A stretch of 64,000 bases of DNA from Aporrectodea caliginosa (GCA_020284085.1 JACEVL010000961.1:62001-126000), one strand, 5' to 3'; positions 37,344 through 48,889 are shown, counted from the stretch's first letter. Notes: generated by a model not told the origin, from the letters alone. Numbers and translations: made by a program.

Positions 37344-38739
37344 ATATCAACTGAATTGAGAAAAGGCACGGTTGTACTGTGCACAAATAATAAACCAAAA
37401 GCCCATATCATCATCACCTGTGTACTTTCAACACTCAATGGCAGTGGAAACACAGCGAATGCAAAACTGGCAGACGTCAATACTCTTGAAGGGTTGCAAC
37501 TGTAATATGTTACCCAATGTGGAATATTGTACACCAATCCAGGGCAAGATGGTCTTAATCAGTGACTAGAAAGTTGTCTACATTGCCATATACAAATTGC
37601 AAGACCTGGAACAGCATTTATTAAGTGATTCTTTCAAAATTAGTCATCAAAACTTATAATCTGGAATTGCCTTTGATTTCAGCTCAAGCCTGGACATAAG
37701 AATCAGAACTTTACAACTGACAGTGTACTTTGGCAGTGTACTCTGTCCACAACTGACAGTGTACAAACAACAGAAATAGAGGATCTGTCTACAACTGACA
37801 GTGTACAGACAAAAAAACCAAGAACAGAACAACTAATCTGGATTCCAAAGCAGATTCCAATTGCACAGGCTACGGTACTTACTGATACAGGTCAACATGT
37901 GTGTTAGGCAATTTATCCTAAGTAATGGCTTTGCAATTTGTTTCACATCTACTTATAATTAGTTCTTTTGAAAAGCTCCTAGAAATGTCCAGATAGTGGA
38001 CATTGCAAACATAAAGACGTGCAGAGCAAACACCAGGCAAAGCAAAGGATACACCTTACAATCATTGTACATATTATACAAATGAAATGACCCCAGGTGA
38101 ACCCCAGATCTGTGAAAATAATTGTAACATTAAGACCTGAGACACAAGTGAATAAATCCTTGCATTAAAACCCAATTTTGCAAAAGTTGTGAATTTGATG
38201 CCACCATTTTATTGCTGTAGTTTTATGTGCTTTTCCATATAAGCACCTCACTATACTGTGCAAACAAAGTGGATTTCTTAAATTTATTTCAGTCCTGGCT
38301 TTGAGTTTCACTTTATATCTTGCAGCAAAAGTCAGAGTCTCCATCACCATCCCAACCTTTGCCCAAGAACAGTCATAAAAGTCTGCTAAAATAGGCAAGA
38401 GTGCTACTGGCACATTACACCCATAAACCGATGGAGGCTAATGGAAATAGAGATTCTGACAAGCTAAGTCTGGGCAGGAAGGCTTTTACAACAACTCTTT
38501 GCTTCTGCCCACAGCTATATAGTTATGTGACCTTTAATGAGAATGAGAACTATTCTGGCTACATTTCAATTTCTGGATGTACAATATTAGACAAAAACAT
38601 AAAGATGCAAGAATTACAAGTTCATTCATAAATATTATTTCATAAATTTCAACATAAATATGGTTTAACAAATATCATTACTATTCTTAATAACAGCATA
38701 TTACTGGTAAACCATGCAAAAAGACACCACTTTCTTTCC
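37344..38739. other. Unassigned stretch
   Basis: AT-rich DNA. CAACTGACAGTGTAC occurs three times within 37715-37810, a small local repeat. No gene supported. Confidence 0.4.
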
Positions 38740-39178
38740 CATATCTCTACATTCATGTTTGAACAACTACATTGGCTTCCTCTTACTGCACACATCCAGT
38801 TAAAGGTACTTGTCCTAATTTGCCGATTCTACCTAGGTCTTGCCCCGAAATACCTCTGTGACTCAATAAGCAGGCCTACCTCGGCCGCCTCCCTTCGCCC
38901 GCTCTGCTCTCTTGATTATCTTGACCTTTTTGTTCCTCGTGTGAGAATGGCCATAGCTCAGTCCCGTGCCTTCGCCTGCATTGGCCCTTCGCCATGGAAT
39001 CAACTTCCCCTCTTTGTTCGCTCTACCATACTATCCGGTGGTCCTGCTACATCTTTTTGCTATCTCAAAACTTGTTTTTATTCTTGAGGACTTTTGCACT
39101 GGGAGCGCCTCTGATTGGTGTTCACTGTGAGAGGCACTTTATAAATTTTTAAATACAATACAATACAATACAATACTT
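38740..39178 (+). mobile_element. L2/CR1-like LINE, RT C-terminus and 3' end
   Basis: An open frame at 38755-39087 reads LHWLPLTAHIQLKVLVLICR, then APKYLCDSI and PSPWNQLPLFVRS. This is the thumb/C-terminal region of L2/CR1-clade reverse transcriptases (normally LHWLPV..RI.FK and RLWNSLP). The 3' end has GGGAGCGCCTCTGATTGG and GAGAGGCACTTTATAAA with an (AATAC)n tail. The frame is intact over 110 codons, so this 5'-truncated copy is fairly young. Confidence 0.88.
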
Positions 39179-39286
39179 TCTTCTGATACTGATTTGCACT
39201 GAATCAACAGGCAATAAACAGATAATCTACAAGTACATTACTACAGATAATCTTTGAGTTAACGTCAGTGGTCCTGGTACCAAAAA

Positions 39287-39436
39287 CATTTGGCATATTT
39301 AGGGGGTGGTTTATGAGTTCAAACCCACCCCAAAATAAATGCATTACTGTTACTAAAAACTACAAATTTCCAAATTTCTAATGGAAACCCCCAAAAACTT
39401 AAAACCCTCTGAAATTTTTTCCAGGCTATGCCCCTG
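39287..39436. mobile_element. hAT-like MITE, 150 bp, TSD ACCAAAAA
   Basis: Ends CATTTGGCATATTTA and CCAGGCTATGCCCCTG are imperfect inverted repeats, with exact duplication ACCAAAAA at 39279-39286 and 39437-39444. The inside has GGGGGTGG and GTTCAAACCCACCCC, resembling the element at 52818. Confidence 0.78.
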
Positions 39437-39444
39437 ACCAAAAA

Positions 39445-40393
39445 GATACCATTATACACTGAATAAACATACAGACATTTTCTTCATGTAGGATTCAGCA
39501 TTTCCAGGTAAGGTAAGGTAAGTCAATGGCCCTGGCAGACACAAGATGTCATTAAACACTGCATTCTACTAGGCCTATAATACAGACAATACTCCCATAG
39601 CTTACATTACATAAAATTATGTTTCTGTAATGACAGCAAACATCTTGATGATGTTGTTAACTTAACAACATTTAACACATGCAATGAACTGTACTTGGTT
39701 TGACATCAAAGCCCTACTAAACTTGGTATGACCCAGACAATGTTCCCTGTGACAGAGTGGCTAGCACATCAGCTTCTCACCTCTGCAGTCTCTGTTTGAA
39801 TACAATCTTCCTATGTGAAATCAACATAGGTCGAGTAATATGAGAACATTTTTGGCAATTGCTTTAGTGGGACCAAGGTAAGGAGAAGCAACATGGAGGA
39901 TTCCATGTAAATGTAAGTGAGGAAGTGGAAGAAGCAAGGTAAAGGACTGGGAAGTTGAGGAGGGAGATTGGGACAAGGAAAAATATGGGGAAGCGATACT
40001 GCAGAGGAGAGATTGGAGAGCAGAGGGTTGTTGGGAGGAAAGAGGGAGTAGAGAGTGGAGGAAGAGAGGAATGGAAAGCAAACCATCATTTTATAAAAGT
40101 CACTGAGGAAGTGGATGAGGGAGAGGCCACAAAAGGTGAGCAAATGGGATATTGGGAAGGGAAGATGGGAGTGGAGAATGTAGATGGAGAATGGAAGACT
40201 TGTGGAAGAAGAGCAGAGCAAGAGGGAAACTTGAGGCAACTAAAGATTTTCTCTAGAAGGGACATTTTTCCGAACCAGTGTTTGAGATGCTCAGCACATG
40301 ATCAGACTACTTTGAGTCCAGTTACATATCTCTGTCAAGTCATCTGCCAGAACAACAGGATGAAAATGTTTAAAGAATCATTCAACTAGCACT
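39445..40393. other. Unassigned stretch with a purine-rich tract
   Basis: 39870-40230 is G/A-rich on the plus strand (GAGGAAGTGG, GGAGAGATTGG). The 144- and 142-codon frames on the two strands are low-complexity shadows of this bias. Nothing else recognised. Confidence 0.45.
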
Positions 40394-40401
40394 GTAACTA
40401 A

Positions 40402-41393
40402 GGTACCTCGTCAGAACGGCCCAGGACAAATTGGCCCCGACAAAACGGCCCCAACAACTGGGCCCCGACAAAACGGCCCCGACAAAACGGCCCCATCAAA
40501 ATGGCCTCGACAAAACAGCCCCATCATTTCGGCCCCCATCATAACGGCCCCCGTCATATCGACCCCGTCATATCGGCCCCGTCAAATCGGTCCCCATCAA
40601 AATGGCCTCGACAAAACAGCCCCGTCATTTCGGCCCCCATCATAACGGCCCCGTCATATCGACCCGTCATATCGGCCCCCGTCATATCGGTCCCCATCAA
40701 ATCGGCCCCCGTCAAATCGGCCCCAGTCATATCGGCCCCAGTCACATCGGCCCCTCACAAAATATCCCATGTCCCAAGTACTTTTAAGTTGGATTGATGA
40801 AAAAAATTCTTTGTGTAAATAGAACTCGGATTGGTAAAACCGTAGTTTACGTTGCCAAATTATTTTATGTGGTCGGTTTAAATGGAAGTTGGATTGCTGA
40901 AAATAATTTCGGCGTTAAAATGGAAGTTGAATTTATTAAAAATAATTTGATGCGCAAATAGAAGTGGGATTTATGATAGTTGTCACTGAAAGCATTTAAA
41001 TAATTAAATAGCCTACGTCAACCAGCATTAGACGATGGGCCCTGCAGTCCATTGTCCAGCTGAACCGGCGCTTGAGGCCTCATTTCAACATAGTTTGTCA
41101 GCGTAAGCTTAAAAGTACTTGGAACATTTGATATGTTATATGGGGCCAATATGACTGGGGCCAATATGACTGGGGCCGATATGACGGGGCCGATATGACT
41201 GGGGCCGATATGACTGGGGCCAATATGACGGGGCCAAAATGACGGGGCCGATTTGACGGGGCAGATTTGACGGGGCTGTTTTGTCGAGGCCATTTTGACG
41301 GGGGCTGTTTTGTCGGGGCCGTTTTGTCGGGGCCCATTTGTCGGGGCCGTTATGTCGGGGCCGATTTGTCCTGGGCCGTTCTGACGGGTCACC
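40402..41393. mobile_element. Fold-back element with 15-bp tandem-repeat arms, TSD GTAACTAA
   Basis: The left arm (40402-~40775) is a tandem array of about 15-bp units ending CGGCCCC (GTCATATCGGCCCC, ACAAAACGGCCCC, ATCATAACGGCCCC). The right arm (~41140-41393) is the complementary array. The outermost ends are GGTACCTCGTCAGAACGGCC and the complement of GGCCGTTCTGACGGGTCACC. The exact 8-bp duplication GTAACTAA lies at 40394-40401 and 41394-41401. Within the left arm a block of about 100 bp is itself duplicated (about 40492-40590 and 40592-40688). The centre contains a diverged ~36-bp minisatellite. No transposase is present. Confidence 0.88.
40780..40975 (-). repeat. Diverged ~36-bp minisatellite (reverse orientation)
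   Basis: Recurrent GGAAGTTGGATTGATGAAAA and TAATTTC...AAATGGAAG segments are the complement of the array at 50395-50685 and of the one at 52575-52745. It forms the centre of the fold-back element. Confidence 0.65.
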
Positions 41394-41547
41394 GTAACTA
41401 ATATCAATAACTTAGTCTCTGTTGAACTGGACTGCCAATGTTAAAATACACACTAGGATTTGTAGATTTGTTACTCTTACAGGCCACAAAACCATTTCAC
41501 TTCCAAATGATTGCATTTCATGTATGTGTATCTTATTGTGTATGTAT

Positions 41548-42104
41548 TAGGGGTCTGCAGGTATACCCGTACCCGCGGGTTTACCCGTACCCGACCCGTA
41601 CCTGCGGCTCGGGTACGGGTCGGGTAGACATTTTACGGGTCGGGTCGGGTACGGGTAGGAGTTTTACGGGTACGGGTATACCCGGTTTTACCCGTACCGA
41701 GCTGAAGCTTTGGGGTTACACGTAATGGTGAGTCAGACTTACTATAGCTGGCGGTACCCTTTCGTAATCGACCGTGGAAGTTTGAAAGTACGACGACAAT
41801 ATTGATAATTCTGAGTTTTTCTGGCATCAAATCATGGTGGATGACATAGCTGCATCAGGTGTTACTATAACCTTCTTAGGCTTATATTGCACCAATGTTG
41901 GTAAATCGTTTCAGTTTGGGCCATAAATCTGTAAAGCCAAACTCCGAACATTAAGAAATTCAGTTGGACAGGACGAGTACCCATGAATCACGGTCACTGT
42001 CATCATCGTGATTCTCATTATGATTATGTTTAAGATGATTATTATGAATATTATTATTATTATAATTATTATTATTATTATTATTATTATTATAATTATA
42101 ATTA

Positions 42105-42138
<34 letters not shown>

Positions 42139-42406
42139 ATTATTAATATTATCATTACTGTGATCATCACCATCAGACTATTATTATTACTGTTACATGC
42201 TTTGTGAGACTATTGGATTGTTAGGGGCTCGGATTATGGAAATGCCTATTAGGCTAATTACGTGGCTTGTACGGTACAGGTACGGGTATACCCGCAGGTA
42301 CGGGTCGGGTAATAATTTTGACTACGGGTCGGGTACGGGTACGGGTAGCGGTCCCGTGTTACGGGTACGGGTCAGGTAGCAAAAATGCTCTACCCGCAGA
42401 CCTCTG
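41548..42406. mobile_element. hAT-like MITE with GGGTACGGGTC repeat arms
   Basis: Left end TAGGGGTCTGCAGGTATACC and right end (complement) CAGAGGTCTGCGGGTA form inverted repeats. Inside both ends lie many copies of GGGTACGGGTCGGGTA and its complement. The 8 bp on each side (GTATGTAT and GTTGTCTT) do not match, so no TSD is confirmed. The middle includes a (TTA)n microsatellite. Confidence 0.7.
42040..42150. repeat. (TTA)n microsatellite inside the MITE
   Basis: About 110 bp of TTA/ATT units with a few TAATTA interruptions. Confidence 0.93.
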
Positions 42407-43577
42407 GTTGTCTTTTTAAGAAACTCAATAACCACTAAAACTCATCTAACATCTAACAGGTCTAAAGACGTGTAATTCAACATGGACTGACCACATTTCT
42501 TGAGCTGTATGTGAGATTCTGACTAGACAATGTCATTAATTAATGTAATTGGAGACAGTTGTACTTCTTCCTACTGAGCAATCAAAAACAAAGAGAGGTC
42601 AACCTGCATATGAACTTTCTGAATGAAGAGCAGGTGGTCAACAACAAAAGAGAAATTACAGAGGGAATGAGCTCCTTTGAGAAAAGTCACAGGAAATTAG
42701 GACACAAAACCAAAGCGAACAGGTCTTTCAAATATTAATGAAAAAGAAGAAGTTTGAAAAATGTCATCCGGTGGAAATGAGAGATGAGGTAAGTAACCTA
42801 AAAACTGAATTTTCACTTCATATGCTCTCAAAATAGAGCAAGTGACAGAAAATGACTAAATGACCAAAGACCACAACCTAAGCCGAGGAAAAAAGGACTT
42901 TGAAAAAACATGATAAAGGCTGAACACAGACAAACTGCTAACAGTATCAAAACTAGAAATGGCCATTAAATTCATGCTATTATTAGCAAAAACAGAACTG
43001 CCCATACCCTTAATTAATGCCTGTTTTGTGTTTTGATCGATATCAACCTAAACACAAACAGGCATTTAACAGCTTTTGCTGTTTGCTTGAAAATGATATA
43101 TGGAACAAAATAATATGTCTCAGCACCCACATGACATTAAGAATTCCTTGATTGTTAAGTTTATTAATGGTTTTAATATCAGTTAAAGGTAAGAAAGCTA
43201 GGATAAAAATTATGTAAAAAAATCATGTAAGCGAAAAAAATGTCATATAAAAACTATTTCAAGAAAAAACCACTGAATCACTTCTAAAATGTAATTCTAA
43301 TTGCAAATATATATAGCGACGCTTCAAGAAATACTAATCAGAGGCTCCAAAATGTGAAAAGCAATATTATATGATTAGGTTAGAATTTTACAGTATGATC
43401 TCAAGCAGTATTGCATCAAAATGGCCTCTGTCATAGGATATTATCCCTTTTCCACATAAATTGATAATAAGTTAAATAATTATTCTGCTACTATGGGTTA
43501 TAAGATGGCTTCTAAAATTCCTTTAAGTAATAATTCTTTATCCAAATATCTGCATAAATTCAATATGTCAGCATGCA
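42407..43577. other. Probable 3' flank or UTR of the minus-strand gene
   Basis: AT-rich and non-coding. A minus-strand AATAAA (plus-strand TTTATT) at 43160-43165 could serve as a poly(A) signal for the exons upstream. No repeat recognised. Confidence 0.35.
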
Positions 43578-43616
43578 TCAAAATACTAAAACATCTTGCG
43601 GGACTTCACCGAGACA
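43578..43616 (-). CDS. Candidate terminal exon of the unnamed gene
   Basis: On the minus strand a good acceptor (ACCTTGTTTCAG, with CTGAC as a possible branch site just upstream) precedes 12 codons, CLGEVPQDVLVF, and TGA. The phase agrees with the donor at 43846, giving an intron of 229 bp. This is inferred from splice signals only; another acceptor further down could be used instead. Confidence 0.35.
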   Translation of the reverse strand, partial: CLGEVPQDVLVF

Positions 43617-43845
43617 CTGAAACAAGGTCAGTTGACAGTGCAATATACAAAGGAAAGACTGTTGGTTCCCTAGCATCAACTGCTGTAGTAATCACACCTA
43701 TAATGTTGTAATTCCCGTAGTCACAATTTTGCATCCGTGGCACATAAAGGTTAAACTAAATTAATATTTACATATATACAAAGCACTCTCTTACAGTGCT
43801 CATCAGAAGTGATTGCAACAGTGATCAATGAGAATGTACACTAAC

Positions 43846-45024
43846 CTTCATCTCTCGCACATCACTGGCATTAGCAGCTTCGTCTGCCACTTCAGAAATG
43901 GACACCGAGACTTGCTGCCCGAAACCATAATTCATTGTAATGTTTTGGGTTTTACTGGAAGCAGAAGTAGACATCATATCAACTGCAGCACTAGACGCAT
44001 CTCGAATTTCTGCGCCTGCCTGAAGCTGGATAATATCATGTGATGCGGCACCAGGTGAGCAAGTGTCATTACAGCCACAATTACCATGGCAACTCTTTGC
44101 AAGAGAACCACTGTTTAATTGATATGACCGTGACTCTAGTGGTTCTCCAGAGCCTCTGATAGTTACTTCCTTGGCGAGGTACACAGAAGATTGACTTTCT
44201 AGCTGATTGGAATGAAGACATTTAGATGAACTGGAGAATGTGCCTCTGTTGGAGGAAGCCAGATGACAATGATCACTATTGTACATGCAGTTGTTGCATG
44301 TCACAGACACAACTTCATCATGCCAATATTTGCAATCTTTAAATCCAACAACATTCTGCTTATATTCAGATCGGACACTGTCAATACAGGCTTTGTCTTC
44401 ATCAAGTGCATAGTCACAATGAACTGCTTGACAGTTGCTAACTTCACCTTTGATACCACTTTCCATCTTCTTTTGAACCACATCATAAACAACATTATCC
44501 ACGGTTTCAACAGTTCTGTTTGCAGGTCGTCTTTTCGCATAGCACTGGACTCCATCAGCAGAGTTCACACTAATGTCAGAAATGGTGCTATATTCAGAAA
44601 TAGTGCTAGAATCACTTTCACCAGACATATCAGAAGTACCAAAAGCATAACTTGTACCAGTCTCAGCACATTCAAGCAAATTTGCACTGTTTGCAGAAAT
44701 ATTCACAGTGTCCTCTCTCATCATGGATTCATTTGCCATAGTCTCACAAATACAGCATATGGTGCTATTGACAGTGTTTGCTAACAGTTCAGAATTGGTG
44801 ACAGTGGCACTAATATCATTCACAGCTGCCACAGAGTCTGAAACACCTTCAGATATATTGATTCCAGTGACTGTCATGACTTCTTGTACTGCAATAGCAT
44901 CATCCTCAGAAATTGTGCACTTCTCACAAATGTTAACATCACCACTGAGAAACATGATTTCTTCAACAAAACTGCCAAATGATATGCTGGATTTCATAAC
45001 CTTACTGAGTTCTGATACGTATTG
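43846..45024 (-). CDS. Large internal exon of an unrecognised protein
   Basis: Minus strand, 1179 bp, exactly 393 codons. It starts after the acceptor TTGTTTATTTCAG with QYVSELSKVMKSSISF and ends REMK at AAG|GTTAGT, a consensus donor. Both boundaries are phase 0. Reading through the donor meets a stop at 43825, as expected of intron. The protein is acidic and rich in Ser, Thr, Val and Asn. It has scattered cysteine pairs (CEKC, CCIC, CNNC, CHGNCGCNDTC) that do not form a known zinc finger by eye. No signal peptide or membrane segment was seen. The start and remaining exons were not found. I do not recognise the family. Confidence 0.6.
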
Positions 45025-45528
45025 CTGAAATAAACAAAAGACATTCTATTAGGTACTCAAAGAGGCTATTTTTATCCAGTATTTGTGATGACCAGATAAG
45101 ATTTCCAGGTGACTTCCAGGAAACATTATTTATCGCCATAACACAACACCAGGCAATCATTCACAACCGAGAATGCAGAATCTTTTATGAACTGAAGCAA
45201 TTAGCATAATACACCTGCTGTCAACCACACGCATACAGCAAGTTGATATATGTCTACAGCCCCACAGGGAAATAGTTGATTGATTGCTCAACACAAAATT
45301 CCCATAGCAGCTGCTCTAAAAGAAGCTGCTCTAGAACAGAAGGACAACAAACCTCTCGTCATAAATCAAAGTTTTGTTAATCCTGGCTTTTTCGTCTCAG
45401 CCATTATTCCCATGAGAATACATTTTCAACCATTGCCAACAATATTGGCCAATGAATTTTGAAGCTGGAGAAAGGAAGGAGCATGCTATTCTTGCATAAG
45501 AAACCGTTGAAAGGTAAATTTTAAGTTG
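45025..45528. other. Probable intron or flank of the minus-strand gene
   Basis: Directly upstream of the large exon on its strand. No second exon could be identified with confidence. Confidence 0.4.
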
Positions 45529-45748
45529 GCTAGTAGTCATGCCTTGGGTTTGCCAACACTGCAGAAACTGAAAATCAAGTTAAAAGCAGTGCCAAATACA
45601 TTGACTAAACATCCTGGCGAGCATCGATAAAAGATTTGGACGTTTTTTTTTAATGATAGTTCACATCACCACAGAGCAGCAGTTTGTCATCCAAAAAGTT
45701 CAAACTCAGTTAAATTGAAAACCCAGAAGTGAAAGTCAGATGCTCCAT
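45529..45748 (+). pseudogene. hAT transposase fragment, copy 1
   Basis: Nearly the same sequence as 48243-48473, in the same orientation, with a 17-bp deletion and small indels. It covers the region whose better copy reads IDKRFGRLF and AAVCHPKFKLS, typical of the middle of hAT/ZBED transposases. No terminal repeats were seen around it. Confidence 0.65.
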
Positions 45749-46379
45749 ATCTGGTTATTACTGTTGCCAAGTAACAGGGGAACTAAATGCTAAAAGTGGT
45801 CAACTTTCTTGTTGTTTATGTCATCAACTATGTAATGATAACTAACTACTCCAAAACATAGAAAGAAAATTTGAAGTAGATATTTCAAGAATCATTACTG
45901 GTGTTGTATTAAAGTCTTAGTGCCCAAGCGTTCAAAATATTAATACCAAGCCAATGTGAAAACACACAAAACTTTTAAAAATGCTGAAAGGGTTCTACAG
46001 ATAAACTTTATCTGTGATGTTTAGCCAGAGTTCTGTGTTTTATCAGCTATGAGCCTCAATTTGAAAGCGATTCTCTGCTGAGGATATGCAGTCATATTCA
46101 TTGAGCATAGAATCTCCATGATATTATCAAACAGTCTGCATAACGGGTATTTTGATGAACCCCATTAACTAGGACAATTGCCTAGTATACATTACATTAC
46201 ATATGTATGCATATACTTGGAGAAATCAGTCCAACTACTGCTTCATTCTTGCAGTCCCAGGTCTTTCTTAGCAAGGCACTTGCAGACAAAATGATTCATT
46301 TCTGTGACAAGATGATGATCAAAAAAGTAGCACAAAATTTCAGATGCAGTCCACTCGTCATTATTATTATTATTATTCT
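45749..46379. other. Unassigned DNA with a LINE scrap
   Basis: 46000-46130 resembles 46728-46850 (CAGAGTTCTGTGTTTTAT, GAGCCTCAATTTGAAAG), so it is a second minus-strand LINE fragment. The rest is unassigned. Confidence 0.45.
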
Positions 46380-47150
46380 TAATTAGAAACTTCTATTGTG
46401 CCGATGTCCAATGCACAAGGCATCAACTAATGGTACACTAAACCAGGCTGTAATCAGGTCAACATCCAGAAGATTAGTCCATTAGGACAGACACACAGCC
46501 TATGGTAGACAAGCAATCTGAAACAAATGAGTTTTAAATTGAGCATGAAATTACACAAGCCACTGAGCAGATCGAGCAGATACATCGAGGGAATTCCAAA
46601 ATTTAGGCCAGCAACTGAAAAAGCTCGTTCACTCAGTACAGTTCTAGCTTTAGGTATGACCAAAGACCTGATGACCTTGTTGGATAGCAATGAGACGGGA
46701 AAAAAGACTGATTTTAAGTACTGTGGTTGGTCAGAGTTCTGTGTTTTATAAACCACAAGCCTCAATTTTAAAGAGATCATCTGCTGAACAGGAAGCCAAT
46801 GCAATGATTCATGTACAGGGTTACATGTTCAGTTCACATCTTCATGTATTTGGCATGACTCTAGATAGCTAAAATGCTCTAAACCATCTGGAGTTGCTGC
46901 AGCTTGGACTTACAGATACCATAAGAAGCAAGTTACAGTAATCAACCTGACTGGAGACCAATGCATTAGTCAGAAAAATCTTACCAGACATAGGTATATG
47001 ATGCCTCATTCTATGCATCATGAATATGCATGAATGATAATATACAAATACCATCAATGACATAGTTAGTAAAAAACATAGTGGAGTTAAAGATAACACC
47101 CATATTTCAAGCACAATCACTCAATTGAACAAGTGAGTTCTACTGTTTGA
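46380..47150 (-). mobile_element. L2/CR1-like LINE, RT C-terminal half and 3'-UTR
   Basis: Minus-strand frames: FLTNALVSSQVDYCNLLL (47120-46869), the usual VSS.LDYCNSLL region after the RT core; then HWLPVQQMISLKLRLVVYK, LSERAFSVAGLNFGIPS and a stop (46804-46454). The 3'-UTR has TTAGTTGATGCCTTGTGCAT and CAATAGAAGTTTCTAATTA. It is frameshifted and 5' truncated. This is the best reference for the shorter copies at 3661, 10600, 15590 and 23770. Confidence 0.82.
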
Positions 47151-47743
47151 AAGATATCAAACCATTCAAACTTTTTCAGCCACTGTACAACAGCAGCAAT
47201 TAAGTTTTTGATGGATAAAGGGGAGCAAAGACTCGATTAGCTGTAATCCAAGATCGTGCCTCCTCAAAAGCGGTGAACAACAGCTGTACAGATGAATTAA
47301 ACAATAAACTTTCAAACAAAATGCTTACTTCAGTACGGTCAGAAAAAATGATACAATAGGCTTTGTTTAGTGCAGGGTTAGACCGATCGATTCACATTAT
47401 TTTACGATTTCCAATCCCAGATATTTTTCCTACTTTTTTGCTGATTCTGTATTCGATCCGATTAACCGGCAATATTTATTTCATTTAGTTCTAAAGTACT
47501 AATTTTGTAAGTTTTTACAATTTTATGTGTCTACTATTGCTAGATATTTTAACCCACTCGGTTTAAGAGAAAAGCCCAACTGTCCACCATTTTTGTTGAT
47601 GCGTCAGCCGAAACAGCTTACTATTTTTATATTAATGAAAAACTTATTGTTTTTGGTGAAAAATATTACTTCTTTTGTGGTATTTTTATAGGCTCAACTG
47701 GATCTTCACTGATTTTCATACCTTAGTTACTGTACATACTAGC
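47151..47743. other. Unassigned AT-rich DNA
   Basis: No feature recognised. Confidence 0.4.
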
Positions 47744-48242
47744 AGTGTTGGTACTATTTAAACAGTAAATTTAAATAGTTCATAACTATTTACTTCACTA
47801 TTTAAAATAGTAATGTAAAAGGGCCTATTGAAATAATATATAAATGATATGAGCCACTTTCACTATCTATTAAAATTAAATAGCAAACTACCAGTATGCT
47901 GAGAATAAATTTAAATTTACTTATGTAATTAGGCCCCTACTTACTTATTGTTATTAACTTCCAGTTCTTTAACTCTGGTTAATATATAGGCTTGTTGCCT
48001 ATAAAATCTAACCTTGATCTGTATGGTCTATTAATGATGCTGCATTGGATATTGTAGGATACAGATTTATTCTGCCTTGTCCAATACACTGAAAGTCCTA
48101 TTATGACTGCAGTGAGGAAGTTAGTGTGCACTGCACTATCATAGCCTGCTTTTTGCAGCAGGAAGAAGCATTTCTGCAACAGCATGTGCAACTTTTGGGA
48201 CCAGTTGCAGTCTGCAACTGCTATAGATGTCATCCAAGGTGA

Positions 48243-48790
48243 CTAGTAGTCATGCCTTGGTTTGCCAACACTACAGAAACTGAAAATCACTTTAAAAGCA
48301 GTGCCAAATACACTGACTAAACATCCTGATGCTTCACTAGTACTGGCGAGCATCGATAAAAGATTTGGACGTCTTTTTAATGATAGTTCACATCACCACA
48401 GAGCAGCAGTTTGTCATCCAAAGTTCAAACTCAGTTAAATTGAAAACCCAGAAGTGAAAGTCAGATGCTCCATGCTTTTGCAGAAATCAATAGAGAAAGT
48501 GAATGAGAAAAGTGACACTACTGCAGCTGCTCACAGTTGACAAAGCAGTGCCGTCCAATTCGGTTTTTAAACGTGATAGCTTCTTCGATGATTGATCAAC
48601 TATGCAGGCAGAGGATCCTCATTTGAAGCATCTGAATGATATGTCATGTGGTGAACTTGGAATGCTGGACGACATCCACAATTCAAATCAGTTGTGCTTC
48701 CAGTGCTCCAGTAGAGACACTATTTAGTAATGTTGCACTAATTCTCACCAAGAAAAGAAATTGCTTATCCAATTAAAGTTTTGAACAGTT
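48243..48790 (+). pseudogene. hAT transposase remnant (middle and C-terminal parts)
   Basis: Frame pieces: ASLVLASIDKRFGRLFND, HHRAAVCHPKFKLS, and near the end CASSAPVETLFSNVALILTK followed by KRNCLSN. The last is the hAT C-terminal dimerisation motif (SS.PVER.FS.A..I.T..R..L). Stops and frameshifts lie between. The 5' part is duplicated at 45529-45748. Confidence 0.75.
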
Positions 48791-48889
48791 GTACTTACTT
48801 ACAGTTAACCAGATCTACTAAATGAATTAAATGCAGTACTAGAAAATTGCATGCTTCTAAACAATAATCTGCAACTGAAACTAATAATA

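Noticed and set aside
40554..40745. Minus-strand frame encoding A-D-L/M-T-G pentapeptide repeats, resembling bacterial pentapeptide-repeat proteins
   Set aside because: It is simply the translation of the 15-bp tandem units in the fold-back element; 15 is a multiple of 3, so several frames stay open on both strands.
41548..42406. Telomere-like GGGTACGGGT repeats
   Set aside because: The motif is not a canonical telomere repeat and it occurs in inverted orientation inside an element with matching ends.
44263..44784. 173-codon plus-strand frame opposite the large exon
   Set aside because: It is antisense to the better-supported minus-strand exon and has no splice signals or motif of its own.
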